Of a stretch of DNA of 64,000 nt, positions 26,881-40,885 are shown one piece after another. Location: NCBI RefSeq assembly GCF_963576545.1, contig NC_083636.1:9488856-9552855 (forward strand). Direction: 5' to 3'. Within the stretch, counting starts at the first letter, position 1. Each line of letters begins with the position of its first letter. The notes beneath the pieces are model-generated. The model saw only the letters and a list, made by a program, of their open reading frames with translations. It was not told where the DNA came from and made no database searches. Both the position numbers and the translations under genes were made by a program. The DNA comes from Limanda limanda (lineage: Eukaryota > Chordata > Actinopteri > Pleuronectiformes > Pleuronectidae).

Positions 26881-29800
26881 TTCATTCATAACTTTAATCC
26901 GACTGATGATCAATTGCTCATCTTTCCTGGATGGTTTTAATTAGTTGATGCAATAAAAACAAGGTGAAACACGACGACTAGGACTGACTCGTGTTTATTA
27001 GTGGGACCTCACTACCGTGGCCTTGTTCATATCCAGGAGATTAAAATCAATCTTTATAACCATTGTTTATTAAACGGTTTATGGGACATGAACCAGTCTG
27101 ACATAACAGTCTGACCCGCCTGCTCAGCAGTGCAGCTTTAATATTTTCAAATATTGATTTTCTAAAAATGAGAGGTGCCAATAAAAATGGATTTACTTTA
27201 CAAAACAAAACTTACTTATTTATTAAACATTGAACCATTTCTCTCCGTAAACCTGATTCATGATGGAAAAACAGTGAAACCCCAAAAAGTAATACTTCAG
27301 AGCTGCAACGATGTTATAACTTATCATAAGTAGAAACTCTTAAAAACTTCTATAGCAGTTCTCAACATATAATGTAAAACAAACTTGGTACGTTTAATGA
27401 ATGTAGCTTGTTAGCAGGGGCGGGAATCAATGTTTCTCCAGATGGGGGGGCTCTGTACCGTGACATTTCACAAGAGACAAAACATGACAACAAAGGCCAC
27501 ACAACGGGACACAAACACAATTTTACTGACTGCGGACAATCCACTGAATAAAAATGTGATGATTCTCTATTTGAGGTGCTATGATACAGGCGTATTTTTA
27601 TTTTGGACGCTCCAGGCACCTGTACCTTAGCACAAGGTGTTCATAAAAAAACAGCTCAATTGACCGCAATAAGTAACTCTGGTAATTTCAATCAAAAATA
27701 TTTAGTTGTTAACTTTCGTGAAACGCCTCCACCATCGTTCCTTTGAGACTGGAAGTGTGACAAGAATAAAGCCAAAACAAAAATTGGGTACCTGCCACAG
27801 TTCTCCAAAAAACAAACCTTCTGTCGCGGTAACAAATTATTTGCATTTAGAACGGCTGCCGGTGTTCACTTTTAATTCAGAATTACACCCCCGATTCATT
27901 GCATTAGCTCTGTGCGTTCATCCTGCAAATAGGAAAGTCAATTAAGCAACAGAAATAATATAATTTCTTTAACTTTCATCGCCCGAAACAAGATCCCATT
28001 ATGATTGTTTCTGAACATTTTGGCTTGCGGATTAAAATTGTTTTGAAGCAGCAGATATCAAGACGTCAGTTTGATGTGATTATTTAAATAAGCCAGTGAC
28101 AGCTAAGATGAGTAACCCCTGAGACAAAACCCTGCCAGAGCAGAAAGTCCCATTTACATACCTCCTGATGTGAAACCGTTCATTCACAGAATTCGGCTCT
28201 TTGTTATACCTCACACATGCACTGATGCAGGCAGCATATGCCAAAGCCTGTTGAGTGGCACATATAACACCCGCTCCTTTCCTTTCACCTGTGTTTCACG
28301 CTCATAAGACCTGATTTAGTAGTTTAAGCGGCTGGTCAGGTGCATGTTGTCATGTCTAACTGCTCCAGCAGCAGAATGGAGGCCATTGCTCTCGACTAAA
28401 CCACGACACACACGCTGAATGCTAAAAAACCTTTTCAATATTCATGGAGAGTTGGTTTTTTACGATGCAAGCGTCGAGAGACTCCCCGCTGAGTATAGCT
28501 GGGTGGGGCTGGGATTCACAGTACCGCTAGCTGAGGGTGGGTGTGTTTGTGTGGGGGGGAGGGGGGGGGGGGGTCGTGTTCACATGAGTGATCCCGATGA
28601 CGACATGTTTAAAAATAGTGGCGTACCGTCATACACAGCAGGTCTCGGGAGGGGGTGAATCGAGCAGCAGTGTGTGGTGCACTCCCACTCTCTCGCTCTC
28701 ATGTTGTGAATCAAGGTACCAGTGCTCCCAGTAAAGAATGAGATCACTGCTGACGGGAGGAGGGGGGTGGGGGCTGTCAAAGCTCCTCGCCGTCTGTCAT
28801 GTCTTCGCGACTGTGGTGGTCTGCGTGCACTGCGCCCGCGGGGGGGGGTGGGGGGGGGTTAAATCAAGCTGATGATGGAGTTTTGTGTTCCCAATTAGGC
28901 TGATGTGTAGCGTTTTACACGAGAGGAGAGAATGGCACATTTGGTTTTGTGAAAGAGAAACGTATCAGCAAAAAAACACAACATGCCCAGTTAATTGCTG
29001 AGATCAGAGAAAATGGAAAAACGTTTCTGATGAAACAATGCTTACAATTTCAGCGGGCGCCCAAACCTACTTCGCACCCGCAGCACCGGCAGCTGTGTCT
29101 TCAAGAAACACAATCATCAGACCCCCAAAATTAATTTACTCAGATGCATAAAGCATAATAACATTACCGTTAAAAATAAATGAGTTTATTTAAGTTCAAC
29201 AACCCTAAATTCCTGCCTTCCATCACTTCTTGTGGGTACAAACAAGCAGAGCACCATGAATGCATTCAAGAAGGTGTGAGTCGTTCATTGGAGATCTGGA
29301 GGGTCGGATGCTCTTAATTTTTCCTTCAGCTGTTTCAAAACGGTTAAGACTTTAGCCTTAAACTCATGTAGAGTAAAACTTATCCTTTAATCCTAAATTA
29401 AACTGCAGTCTCCTTGAAAAAGCTTTGCAATCAAAAGTATGTCATAAATTTACTGTAGATCTCACCAGGCCAGTAACCTGCTCCAGACATGTTCGTGTGA
29501 ACATGTGAACACACCATCACAAACTACCATTCAAAGGAGAAATTGAAAAACCCTGTGTTAGCCCAGCTCTGATCACTAGAGCAATAGCACGCCAGGAAAC
29601 CGAAGGCCACGTTGACTCAGTGAAGTATTTATGGATCCTTCACTGCCACCACGCGCCAAATAATGAACCAAACCTGTCCTGCTCTGTATATTCAGATTTT
29701 AATCAGTCAATCTGATTCATAGATCCATCTACCACTACTGTCTTGCGGTTTCAATGTTTCCGACAACCAGTCAAGTTGCAGTTTGACATCCATGTATGTC

Positions 29801-29940
29801 ACATTAATCAAATGTTGATGTTGCTGCAACGAAGCAACAAATTCTAAAACGCATACTTTTTTAAACCAGCAGCACATAAGATTTATACGATCACCACCAT
29901 TTCAAGGTTGGCACTCAGGAGAAGTGTCACTTGCCCAGCG
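26881..29940. other. Noncoding stretch with candidate conserved blocks
   Basis: No supported gene. Contains G-runs at 28561-28573 and about 28840-28858. The 27830-28150 part lacks repeats and carries an ATTTGCAT octamer and several TAATT cores, as in vertebrate enhancers; this is only suggestive. Confidence 0.4.
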
Positions 29941-30510
29941 TCTGACCGAACGTGAGATATGGTCTCAATCTCCTTGTCTCTTCCTGAGTTATCATGTTGA
30001 ACGGTAAAGTCAATTTTCAGCACATTGTGATGTCACATTGAGTTTGACCTTTGGTCTTTTAGATATAAATTGACATTGTTTCATCATTTGAACCGATTAG
30101 ACATCTGTGTAAAAGGTTGTCATCATTATTTTATGTTGAGTTTTCATTGCTGTCCATCTGTCTGTCCGTCTGCAGGTGGGAGCACGATCAAAAAAAACAA
30201 AACATTCCATTTAGCAGGGGATCTGGATTGACGAGCCAATCCAGGATCTTTCTTTCCCCACTTTCTTTAACATGGCGAGATAGGGTGTTAGTCTTGAGGA
30301 ATGAGCTCTGAGAGCACCACTTTAGTTGCCGTATGGATTTAAGAGGTCTGTTGTGAGAGGGACCTTTAGCAGCTGAAATTGAATCCGTCCAGCCTTTAGA
30401 ACGTTTGTGCCAAATCTAAAGAAATCCCCTTAAAAGCGTTCCTGAGATATCGTCTCAAGAATGAAACAGACAGATGCACAACCTGAAAACAGAAATACAT
30501 AATGATCAGT
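29941..30510 (+). repeat. Dispersed fish repeat, interrupted copy
   Basis: The left part has GAGATATGGTCTCAATCTCC and GAGTTTGACCTTTGGTCTTT. The right part has AACGTTTGTGCCAAATCTAA, GCGTTCCTGAGATATCGTCT and ACAACCTGAAAACAGAAAT. These phrases belong, from memory, to one very common teleost repeat whose 3' part ends with ACCCGAAAACAT and GCCTCCGGC. The middle (30120-30380) is not recognisable, so the copy is interrupted or rearranged. Confidence 0.5.
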
Positions 30511-31950
30511 ATAACAGGTCAAATTCCCAAAAAAACATTTACTGTTTGAAAACTGTGACTATCCAAAGAGAGGATGATTACTGGCTTTAGTGTCGTACAC
30601 GTCAAGCCTTTTCTTTAAAAAAAAAGATATCGAAATTTCAAAGGAAGCGATCCACTGTGTTCTTCAAATATTGAGCAAGTGATCATCATTTTCCAAAGTG
30701 GATACATTGCATTTTGGCAAGAAAGCCTTCATTTGTCACTTCTTTTCTGGAAAACCATGTGCAACAGAGCATGGGATTGAGAGCAGTGCCAGTGGGAGCG
30801 GGCCGGCCAGCGCCGACCAGAAATGTAAATTGGCGGTCTCCGAGCACGGGCCAGAAGCCTTGTCAGCTACACTCCTGCAAACAGTAATAACTCTCTACAA
30901 TCACACCATAATGATATGCTTGGGGTCCTGTTAACTCTGCATGTAATAATGGTCTCGCTTTTCTGGGTCTGTTAACAGAAAGGGTGGAGGCAGCGGCGGT
31001 GGGGAGCGCCGGCGTGCGATGGAGGGGCCGTGTGCTGACAACAGGGGTCACGCCGGATCATTATGCTTCTCCATTAACATCTCAATTACACACGTGAAGA
31101 GCAGGCAGAGCGGGGTCTGACCTTTGTCTGAGGTAGCTCTCTAACCGCCGTCCGGCTCCTGCGCCCGTGATTCAGATCCGTGACCTTGAACCCCGACGCT
31201 CTTATTCTCCCAGTGCTAACCATTTTCCACCCATCCTCCACCGTTCGCTCTTCCCCCAACCCTCACTGGCTGGTCATTAACATTATAGGCAACCTAGATA
31301 AAGAGCTGTTGAACAGGAACATTGGGTGGGTGTACCTTCCTGGCTGTCGCACAAGTCAAAATATCATTCAAAATTCATCAGCTGCTCCTGTGCTCTGCTC
31401 TCACAGTCGCCCCTTGCAGGATTAAACAGGGGTAAAATGGACCAGACTAATTATTTAGAGTTTTTGTGTTTGTTTTGTCTTTAAATTTCACAAAAATAGA
31501 TCATCTTTGAGAATCTCACAATTGAATTACGATTCTTTGTGGTTGTTTCGCTTCAGAATCAGTTCCCACCTCGAAACCTATTCATTAAACTGATCTATAT
31601 ACTCGTGTTTTTGGTGTCGGATGAAATAGAAAAGCAGAGAAATCCCCAATTTGAATATATGTTATAATCTAATGGCTTAAACATTTACATTATAAAACCT
31701 TCCATCATGGAGAAAGCAGTGTAAACAAAATTATGAAAATATAAATAATAATAATAATAATGACAAATGTAAATCTTTAATTTAAGAGAATGTTGAAATT
31801 AGCCCAAACTATATTCTAAAATCAAATGTATGACAAGATAAAGCTTTTGTATTGACTTACAAGCGCTATGTTGTATTTCTCGTAGTGTAGACATTAATAT
31901 AGTAGCCCAGTAATGGTTGTCATACCTTATGGAATTAACTAACCGAGGCG
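30511..31950. other. Noncoding stretch
   Basis: No supported gene. Contains a short ATA trinucleotide run at about 31744-31762. Confidence 0.5.
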
Positions 31951-32667
31951 TGAGAGCTATGTCCGCTTCTCTAACTTCAACTCAGCCATTACGTCATCAA
32001 CCCACCAGCTACACATAGCAAGGGGGGGTAGATTTCCAAACGTATAGAATAGGACGTCTTGCCAACAGCTACCAGAAAAGCAAGAGCATGGTCCAAGGCT
32101 TGAGAAAGATTTTTTAACCTGCCAAACTCGACTTTGGGTCAATGGGATTACAACACGTCAGAGAGCCTTTCACAGACCTCATCCCAAATTTGTCTTATTC
32201 CAAGACAAGCTCTGAAGAAGGGTGGGAAAGGGTTGTTGAGCCTTGACTGCACTGTTGACAGGTCGGATCAAATTCTGGATGAAATTGGGCGAGCCGCACT
32301 CCCAGACCGCTGGAGTCTGTATAATATTTGATACTTAAATCAAACTGCATCTGACATATGTCTGAGGCCTTATAGAGACTTCCACATTTCATCTCCTCAC
32401 CACAGTCTACCTCCCCATTCTACTCAGATGGTCTGGGAAGGTTGGGGCTTTAACTCCTATCAATTAATCAATTGGGAGTCTCAGAATTGGATGATAAAAA
32501 TAAATGAAAACATGGTCTTTGAACAGGTTTGACACTATGTCCAGGTCACTTCTAAACCACTGCTGCAGCCCTGTGTCCGACATTGAGGGTGTAAATTGTG
32601 GGTTATTGGTGAGTGGCATAAAGGAAAATGCTTGTTTTAGCCTAAAGTGGGTCCTACACTGAGCCAA
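31950..32667 (-). mobile_element. L1/Tx1-clade LINE ORF2 C-terminal remnant
   Basis: Three minus-strand fragments occur in the order expected for the region after the reverse transcriptase of L1/Tx1-type ORF2 proteins. Near 32600 a frame reads PLTNNPQFTPSMSDTGLQQW followed by FRSDLDIVSNLF, resembling the family's 'leave-NP...W...GI..v.dLf' segment. Near 32240-32300 lies FDPTCQQCSQGSTTLSH, resembling the C-x2-C...H zinc-knuckle-like segment. Near 32000 lies FGNLPPLAMCSWWVDDVMAE followed by LKLEKRT, resembling the terminal 'W...PP...W...m.....LEk' block. Frames differ between blocks and stops intervene, so the copy is dead and 5' truncated. No virus-like or envelope sequence is present. Confidence 0.65.
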
Positions 32668-33867
32668 GATTTGAAGCAGCCTTTAATAACAGGGTTTCAT
32701 GCAACCTTCTTTGGAGACATGTTAGTTTTAAATGAAAGTACAATTTACTTACCACCACAGGATGAAGGTTTTCTGTAGAAACCGAAGTTAGGAAGTGAGT
32801 GGGGGGGGCTACTATATAGCTACTTTCAGACATGCACTGAAACTCTACAGACATTTTCCGTACTTTGTATAATCCTGATTTAATTTTTAGAAGCTCTTTT
32901 ACCTGAAACATTACCCTTTGCACAGTTGTCTTGTTATGAATATGGCATAAATGCACTTGTTTTTGTCCGATTGGATGTGTTTGTGTTAGGAAGTGTGTTT
33001 TCATGGGCGCTGTCCAGTGCTAAAAGAGGTTTTTGTCATTGACTTGTGGTCAAAATTTGTTGAATATTCTGGAGCCAAATTTAAGAAAACAAATCTATAT
33101 ATTGCATGTTCTGTATGTATGTATATGTGCTTTTATAGGGGAAACGAGAACTTACAGTAACTGTGAAAATAACTATTTTCTAAACCTTAGCCACTGACAT
33201 CAGAGAGCTTTTGGTGATAAGGGCCTATGCTTGTGTGGATGTGTTGAAACAAATAATAATATGTGAATCTATGTGTCAGGCACTGCCTCTGCATGCTGCG
33301 CCTCCCCCCACCTGAATGATCTGGAACAATGTTCTGCTAATGAGAAAGACAAACTCCAGAGGAAGTCCAAACCCAAGTGGTCGGACATCCTCTGGGCAAC
33401 ATTTGGTCAACAGGGTCACTGTCAGGGAAGCCCATTGTTATCAAGTCAAATTTTAATGTTAGGATTTACAGACATTTGGATAAAACAGGAGGAGCAGGTT
33501 TTTTTATGTCTTTTTTTCACGTGGGAAGAAGTGGTCACCATTTACTTCAATTCTATTGGATTTGGCTTCAACACTGTTCACCCCTGAGACTCCAGAAATG
33601 TTTTGTGAACACTTCACCCACCCCACCATCGGCATAGAGGTTCGTAGATAATGAGTTGATTTTCATTTTTTTGGTGAACTATCCCTTGAATAACGAAACA
33701 AGGCTTTTAACACTTGGTTTTCATCCCCTGGCTATTCTGTGTGGTGGTTAACACAAACACATTGTGACTCCTAATGAGGTACAAGCCTACATCTTAGACA
33801 CGCTGTTGTGTGACTGGAAATACTGTGGAAATCTGGGATGTAAATAATAAAATACTTGCTTAATTAC
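32668..33867. other. Noncoding stretch, possibly more LINE or MITE debris
   Basis: No supported gene. Open frames of about 100 codons near 32654-33004 and 33273-33637 overlap on opposite strands and have no recognisable motifs. Confidence 0.4.
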
Positions 33868-34015
33868 TGTTGACAAGGTGCCCCTGTGCAAAGCACTTAA
33901 CCCACAAGGTCTCCAGTGAGCTGCACAGTGGTGCAACAGTAAAAAAAAGTAGGCAGCTCCCAAGTGTAAATGGGTGCAAGTGTGAATACAAAGCAGGTCG
34001 CCGCGGAGAAAGAGC
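33868..34015 (+). mobile_element. SINE-like fragment
   Basis: The ordered phrases TGACAAGGTGCCCCTGTGCA, AAGCACTTAACCCACAAGG, CTCCAGTGAGCTGCACAGTG and CCAAGTGTAAATGGGTGCAA followed by GTGTGAATACAAAG match the body of a common teleost SINE as I remember it. The tRNA-like head is missing, so this is a truncated copy. Confidence 0.6.
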
Positions 34016-36175
34016 ATATGCACTCACTCAGTCTTCTCTGAATAAATAAAGATGAATGAAAACAATCTTTTCCATTTCAGTGCCCTCTTCCAACATGCTG
34101 TTTACCTCCATTCCTCCATTCCAACAGTTTCCTCTTGGACCCTCCCTCCATCAAAAGGCTGCTTTACATGTATGAGGTGCGCACAACAGAGCCGTGATGA
34201 AAGAACCAGAAATATATACACACAGCATGGCGACATGAGCCTTGAGCACACCTATGGTACCGGCAGATCATTTCCCATAATTCAACACCCCACCCATTTC
34301 CCCGTCATCCCCCCCTGCGTGCTCTGCAACAAAGTGCCTCAGCCGTAATGTGGTGACAATAGAAGCCGATGGTTTATTTCATGTGCCATTTCCAACAGCG
34401 CAGCAGTAATGAGGAGCAACATTAACATTTTGCTGACACGTGTTTCTTTCCCCTCCCTCGTTGGGCATTAGAATCCAGACTACAGCGTGGTGCGACTGGT
34501 GGGCTGCATTTCACCGTACTAGAAGTACTAAGAATGCTCCTGATAGTATCATTGTGAACAACAACAAAAAACGATCCGATAAATACAGGTTAACACCATT
34601 TTTCCATTTAAAGACAATAACTTATTGTCATTAAATCTAGTGATCTTTTTTTATACTCTAAACTTTACATACAAACAGCTGGAAATCTTTAATTCTTAAC
34701 ATTGAAATCTTGTGCTGGTTATCAAAGTCCCAGTAACTTTAAACATTAATATTAAGTTAATGTCATGGAAAGATCGGTTGAATGGTCTTTTCACTGATTC
34801 TTCACTGATGTTTGAATTTGAAACCTTCATTTTCGACTAGCATTATTTTTTTTCATATTGCCACAGTTCCTGATGTTACCAGGACAATCATCTACAATTA
34901 CTCCTCGAAACTTTTTAGATATAATGAAACTGCAACAGCAAACATGATGTATAGGAGACTGGGGTTTGCATCCACAGTCCAAAAGCACTTTGGTAAAGGA
35001 AAAGATTGAGGTTTCAGATATATGTAAAAAAACAAACATACAAACATAGTTTAATAACAGAAAAAAGGTTGGTACATGAAGTGCATGGTCAGAGAGGGTT
35101 GAGACATTGATCCATACAAGGAACTAAGAGTCAGGATATCTTTAATTTAGTGTATTGCTTTTTTAACTGTCTCTGGTAAACCCCACATGAATTTAGAACA
35201 TCTTTAAAGGGATTTGCATTTCCATTATTTACCTGTTGCATCATCGATCCATCCATCCATCATCCATCTACCTATAGGAAGGAGCCTAGAGCTATCACAA
35301 CAGATGGAACCGGTTTTTAAATCTTTTAAACTGTGAGAACACACTCTGGACGAGCCAGGAACATACACTTGGCGTTTTAGCTAATTATTCCAATAATTCT
35401 TGGTACCTGCTCACTCGACCAATCCCTGTCCCTTTCATACTACACAAGTCTCCATGGATTCGAAATAAGAAATATTGATATTTACAATTCTAAATCGAGA
35501 AGGTCCGGATTGAGAAGGTGACGTTAAGGTTATATCTGTAAATAAGTCTCTCTACAGGATCATTTGGCCTGATAACAATTTACAGGGATCATGAAGTGAA
35601 TATAGTGAAATCTAAATAGATTCATGAGCCTTGCTAATATCCGCCTCGTGTTAATCTAATCACTACCAGAGTCATGCGGAGTGGCACTGATGACACTGAG
35701 CCAGGCAGCCTCTGCATGGCTGGTCTGAGAGAACAAGAGGAGGGGGGGAGGGTGGTGGGGTGGCATTGGTATGGGAGCGGCCCTCCAATGCCGTACCTCC
35801 CATAAAAAATAGATAAAAGCCGGCGATCTTTGAAAGAGTAATTGGTTCCCTGGTGGCTGCCTTGCACCACTTCATATTCCGCCAAAACAGAAGCCAGGCA
35901 GACGCCACGCGATGCTGGTGGGACGAGGAAAGAATGGGATGGTGGACGCTTGTGCACGCATAGGTGCTCGCAAAATGAATCCATGCATCAGCTGCAGAGA
36001 TGAAATAGCTTGTTTAAAAGGTGGCGCCTCTTTTTTAAAATTTTTTAAATGCTTAGGAGCTCATTTTCCGGTCTTCGTGTGAGATTTCAACAGTCTGTCA
36101 AGAGCTGCTAATGGTTTGACAGCATATGACGACCCACTGGTCAGACTGCAGCTGGTTTGTGTGTGTCGTCTGGTG
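34016..36175. other. Noncoding stretch
   Basis: No supported gene. A small ATCC tandem occurs near 35248-35270. Confidence 0.5.
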
Positions 36176-36194
36176 CGTGTGTGTGTGTGTGTGT
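36176..36194. repeat. Short (GT)n tract
   Basis: About 19 bp of GT dinucleotide. Confidence 0.85.
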
Positions 36195-36312
36195 ACTGAT
36201 ACCTTTGTGAGGACAATTTTAAGCATAGATCTTACAGAATGAGAGTGAGGACATTTTTGCCTGGAATGTACTATTCCAATGATTGGTATAAGAAGTACAA
36301 CAAGTACAATAA

Positions 36313-36388
<76 letters not shown>
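36313..36388. repeat. (TG)n microsatellite
   Basis: About 76 bp of TG with a single TATG interruption. Confidence 0.97.
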
Positions 36389-36389
<1 letters not shown>

Positions 36390-38728
36390 CCATATGTGAG
36401 CATTACCGATGTCACAGTGGATTCCATTTGAGCAATTTTCCACACAAAAGAGGTCAGAGGAATCAATCAGGTGCTCAACCCCTCGCCGTGGTTTTAATTA
36501 CTCTGACAGACAGCAGAGTGCAAATCAGCAGCGCTCTGCCCGAAATGCACACGTCTGCATTCTGACAAATGGCGAGAGGCGTAATTGCCTCCAAACGAGC
36601 AAATTAATGGACACGAGCATCAATACAAGCGCCGGAGAAATGTCACGGACGATATATGGAAGAAGTGTTTACTGTGATATTTATTTTTCAAACCACCAGT
36701 GATTGTGAGACAATAATACCAAACAAAAAATCTATTCATTCAACTATTTGAAGGTAACTGATGCTGAAATAATATTTCATTAGGGCCAGTTTATTGAAAA
36801 GCTCAAAATCTCTTTCTAGGTTATGTTCTATCCTCTGCTCCTTCTTCTAGTCAATCACATTAAGCTCCTTATTTGATGCTCGTTATTTCTATACAGGCAC
36901 ATTAGGACCTGCCGACTCTTCTATCAGGTCCTTCATTAGAGGCCCAAGTGGCTTTGTCCTAATGGACATAACCCTGCGGCTGCGTTATTTGATAAATCCT
37001 TGAACAAATATCCTGTGGCCACCGAATAAAACACTGTCACCATCAATTGTAGAAAAGTGAAGATGGCCTGGTTATTAGGGAGGACGTCCCTTAGCACTTA
37101 CTGTACAGCACCGACTGTGGACATAACAAATATCTCCTGTACGAGTGTCCAAGACCTGTCATCCTTTATCCAGGCTGCTTTGGGTTTAAAGTACATAATG
37201 CTTTAATGGAGGTCAACTTGATTTTGTTCATGGTGCCCACAGCAGAGACATAAAAAAGAATGTCCTTTTATCGCTTTACAATAAAAAAACAATATCTTGG
37301 GACTCACTAACAGTTTGTACTTTCTTGAACTGCAAAAATATTCCCAGTGAACACTTTTAACAACATGTTCGGTTCCAGCAAACTGACCTCAAAACCTGGA
37401 CAAATCACATATTACATATGTATATATAATATTTGATTCAGATTTCTCTGTGCTGGTTGTTAAAATAAACAATACACATCCATTATTTTTTTTCTTTCGT
37501 CCACTTTGTTTTTAATTAACAATAACTATAAACACAATTTTTGCTCCCATATGTTTCGTCTTTCATTTGGCTTTTGCTTTGTTACGTGAACAAAAGGCAT
37601 AGATTATTAACTCTTACAATCTTTATAGAATAAAATCTGATTAATTAACGGGACAAATTATTAATTTGATAAACAATAATGTGGATTAATTCTTACAATT
37701 AAAAAAACATGAAAACTAACATATCTTGCAGTCTTAACATTTCTCTCTGTCCCATTCAGATTCCCTTTCTTGTATTAATATTCACAAGCAGGGAGAAGAC
37801 GAGATTACACAAGGGAGTCTATTAAGAGGATTTACACTAATCTCATTAATTTAATCTTACACATCAATTGAACGGGGACAGCCTTAACGGTAATTAACAA
37901 TTTGTACAGCTGGTTACAGCAAACAAGAACTCCTCAAAACCATTATAGACGTTTGCTACTGTACCGTACAAATACTGCTGAGGTTACACAGTAACACCCA
38001 TTGTATTCATGCTGAGGAAGCTAACATCATCAATAGAGGATTAACATCCAGACTGACAGCCATTGATCCAAGCACCAGTGTGGTGGTGGCTGTGAATGGA
38101 GTTGTCTCTGTACAGCTCAATGTTTTTCCTCGCGAGGTAAACCAGAAGCTATAATTGGAACTGGGAGCACAGTGTAAGGTGTTGTGTAGTGGTCATGTCC
38201 GTTCCTATTTTCATCCAGGTCAACTACTCCCTCCAGGGCACAGAGCCCCCCCACAGAGTCGGGCCTCCACGGGCTGGATCACCACCGACAAACCATTTAG
38301 GAATCTTTACTAGAAATGTCCGTAACCCCGGAGACGGTAGCTGTTTGTGACAAAATAAGATATAAGCCTGGTCTGATTATTCTGCTCGGGGTTTTGCAAA
38401 GATGTCTGCTGAGTGGAGAAGACTCCTCTTCACGGACCTGGGGTCAATTAGCCTCCGGAGCTTCCCAAGTTGCACTGGATTCCACTTTTTTCCAGACATA
38501 TGTGTTGACTATCATGTAGAGGTGAATGGTGCTAGGTCCCAGGGTGCTTCAGACGCGCCCAGGAGGAAATGGGATGAAGGGATGGAGGGAGGCAGCAGAG
38601 CTCATTCAGCAGCAGAGTCTGCAGAGTAAGCGAAAGCACGAGGACAGCTGTGCCGTGTGCCGGCCGCAGCTGACAAACAAATCAGGTCATTCGGGCGGTT
38701 TCGTGCTTAATCAGGAATTATACCAGAG
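36389..38728. other. Noncoding stretch
   Basis: No supported gene; AT-rich with TTAATTAA-type patches around 37500-37900. Confidence 0.5.
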
Positions 38729-38960
38729 GCCTCATTTATAAAACAGACGGAAATTGTGTGCGCCAACAAATAATCCGATTAATAAAACTGTGCACATGCA
38801 CACCTGCAGGCAGTTGTTGCCTTCATGAATCACAGTCCATGTGTGCAGGTGCATCGGCTTCGTATTACGCCCTCTACACGCCCACATTCACACAAAACAA
38901 GCCGGCTGATCAATGCTACTTTATGGTGAATCGTGACTAAGAAATCAATGTTTCTGATTG
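38729..38960. repeat. Possible DNA-transposon-derived repeat
   Basis: GCCTCATTTATAAAACAGAC at the left edge is a start typical of a teleost nonautonomous DNA repeat, followed by GTGTGCGCCAACAAATAAT and CACATGCACACC. A weaker match, TGCCTCATTTTTATTGGAC, occurs near 42825. No matching right terminus was found. Confidence 0.35.
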
Positions 38961-40792
38961 GGCGAGAGGCATCACTGGCTTTACTCCCGGACTTGTGGAG
39001 CAATCTATATGTGCATGTAGTGATGATGTGCCTGGTGAGGTGTTGCTGGAGAAGGTGTGTGTGTGTGTGTGTGATAGCCACTGTGGTGTCTGCAGTGCAC
39101 TGGATGGCACGGTTGTGTTCACGGAAGAGATTCTTCACACAACTACAGGAGCACTTAACCCATGTTTGGTGATATCAGCTCTGTATTACCAAATTATCTG
39201 CTATGACATTTTGGATTTCTGCAATAAATGATGATCAGGATCCTAGTTGGCGTGAAAAGAAGAAGGAGTGTACAGTAATTGTGCTGCCAGACTTTGCTGA
39301 TTGTTCCCTGCATCATGCTCACATTTCAACAGCAAGTGTCAGTCCTGCCCCCGACTGTATGTAATGATGGATGATACGTCTCCTTGTTCGCCGACTATCC
39401 AGAAATAAAGCCAAATTATGCCGGATGCAAAATGAGTCTGAGCAGAAGCGATTGGGGAATTGAGCTTCGGGAACGAGATTAAACCTACACATGTGCTCGT
39501 CTTGTTGAGAGTCTCATCTGTCAATCATGGTGTTTCACCTTGTTTTCATCACATCCAATAACTCATCAAAATCTAACTCACCTGCGACATGAACACTTGA
39601 ACATAGTGTGAGAAGAAATCATAATTGAAAAAATTTGTTTGAAATAACTTTGGGGGAACAGTCTTGTCTTCCATCTTTACATACAGTTTCTCTCGTCTGC
39701 AGTTTGGGGGGGTGTAGAGTGTGATGCTGACAAGGTGCTGATCCAATATTAACTGGGACTGATTTGTGTTGTGTATTTGTTTCACCACTAAACAGAGCTC
39801 ATGACAGAGTGGATTTAATGAGTGATGTGAAGTGAAAAACATTGTTCCATGTGTCACAGTTCCTCTCAAATCTTATTTCTATAATGTGGCTTCAATTCAC
39901 CACCTCAACATCTGCATCACTAATTTCCCTCGTCTCCAAAATGAGTTTCCGTGCAGGTGCACAAATTCTTCCAGTGATCAACTTGACCCCAATAGATGTG
40001 ACCACGATAAATGGATTTAACTGCACCTTGGAAGTGCAGAACATGGAGTCTATGAGAACGAAAAGAATTTTCCTTTAATTGGAACTTTCTAGAATGCATT
40101 TTTCATCTCAACCTCCAATATAGCTTTCCAAGAATCAAAGGCGCCGTATACATCCCGTATGCACGGATTCCCCAGATGATAATCCTCTATTCTGTCAAAG
40201 ATACTTAATAATATTCTCCGAGAAGAGAAACCTCTGGATTAGGCTTTTATGTTTGAGCTTCACCTCAGGCAGTTTCTTTGCTCCCCCCCCCACTGAGCCC
40301 CCTGTTGACTGACAGCAAACTCCTGGTGGTGATTAGATCACGATAGATGCTATGATGTATCGAAGAGCTGCCAGACTGCGACGTGAAATTATCTTAGACT
40401 CTGCACTCTCGTGGGGGAAGGAGAAGATCAAATAAAGGAAGTGTGGAGGAACGAGGGATGCGCAGCCTTCATCTGTTTGAATGACCCTCCCACAGACTGC
40501 TGGGCTTAATCTGATGGCTAATCCATTTTGCCCGGACTCGGCTGTACCGAGGGAAAAGATCAATAGCTGCAGCAAAATGGGGAAATAATTGTGACCCTCT
40601 GCATCGGTTCTGATCAATTCACTCCGACACCACATTACCGGCTGGCAGGGACGAGGGAGCACGTTGGCCAAGAGAAAACAATGTGGTGAAGAGCAGAAGT
40701 GACATCTGTAATCAACAAAGGTGTCTCGGGAATATCTGTGTGTCTGAGTCACCTCCTCAGACGGCTCACAAATGATAAGAGACAGGAGCTCT
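38961..40792. other. Noncoding stretch
   Basis: No supported gene. Open frames around 39830-40080 and 40333-40752 have no conserved motif or splice context. Confidence 0.5.
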
Positions 40793-40885
40793 CAGGGTTG
40801 CCAGGTCTGTGGTTTTCCTGCAGAATTGGGCTACTTTTGAAGTGTTGCCCCAGGTAGATTGTTTTCTGGGGGGGTGAACTTCTTC
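40793..40885. repeat. Possible dispersed fish repeat fragment
   Basis: GGGTTGCCAGGTCTGTGGTT followed by GCAGAATTGGGCTACTTTTG is a phrase I associate with a dispersed teleost repeat. Boundaries are not defined. Confidence 0.35.

Noticed and set aside
35634..35984. 116-codon minus-strand frame
   Set aside because: No recognisable domain, two frames open together, G/C-rich composition effect.
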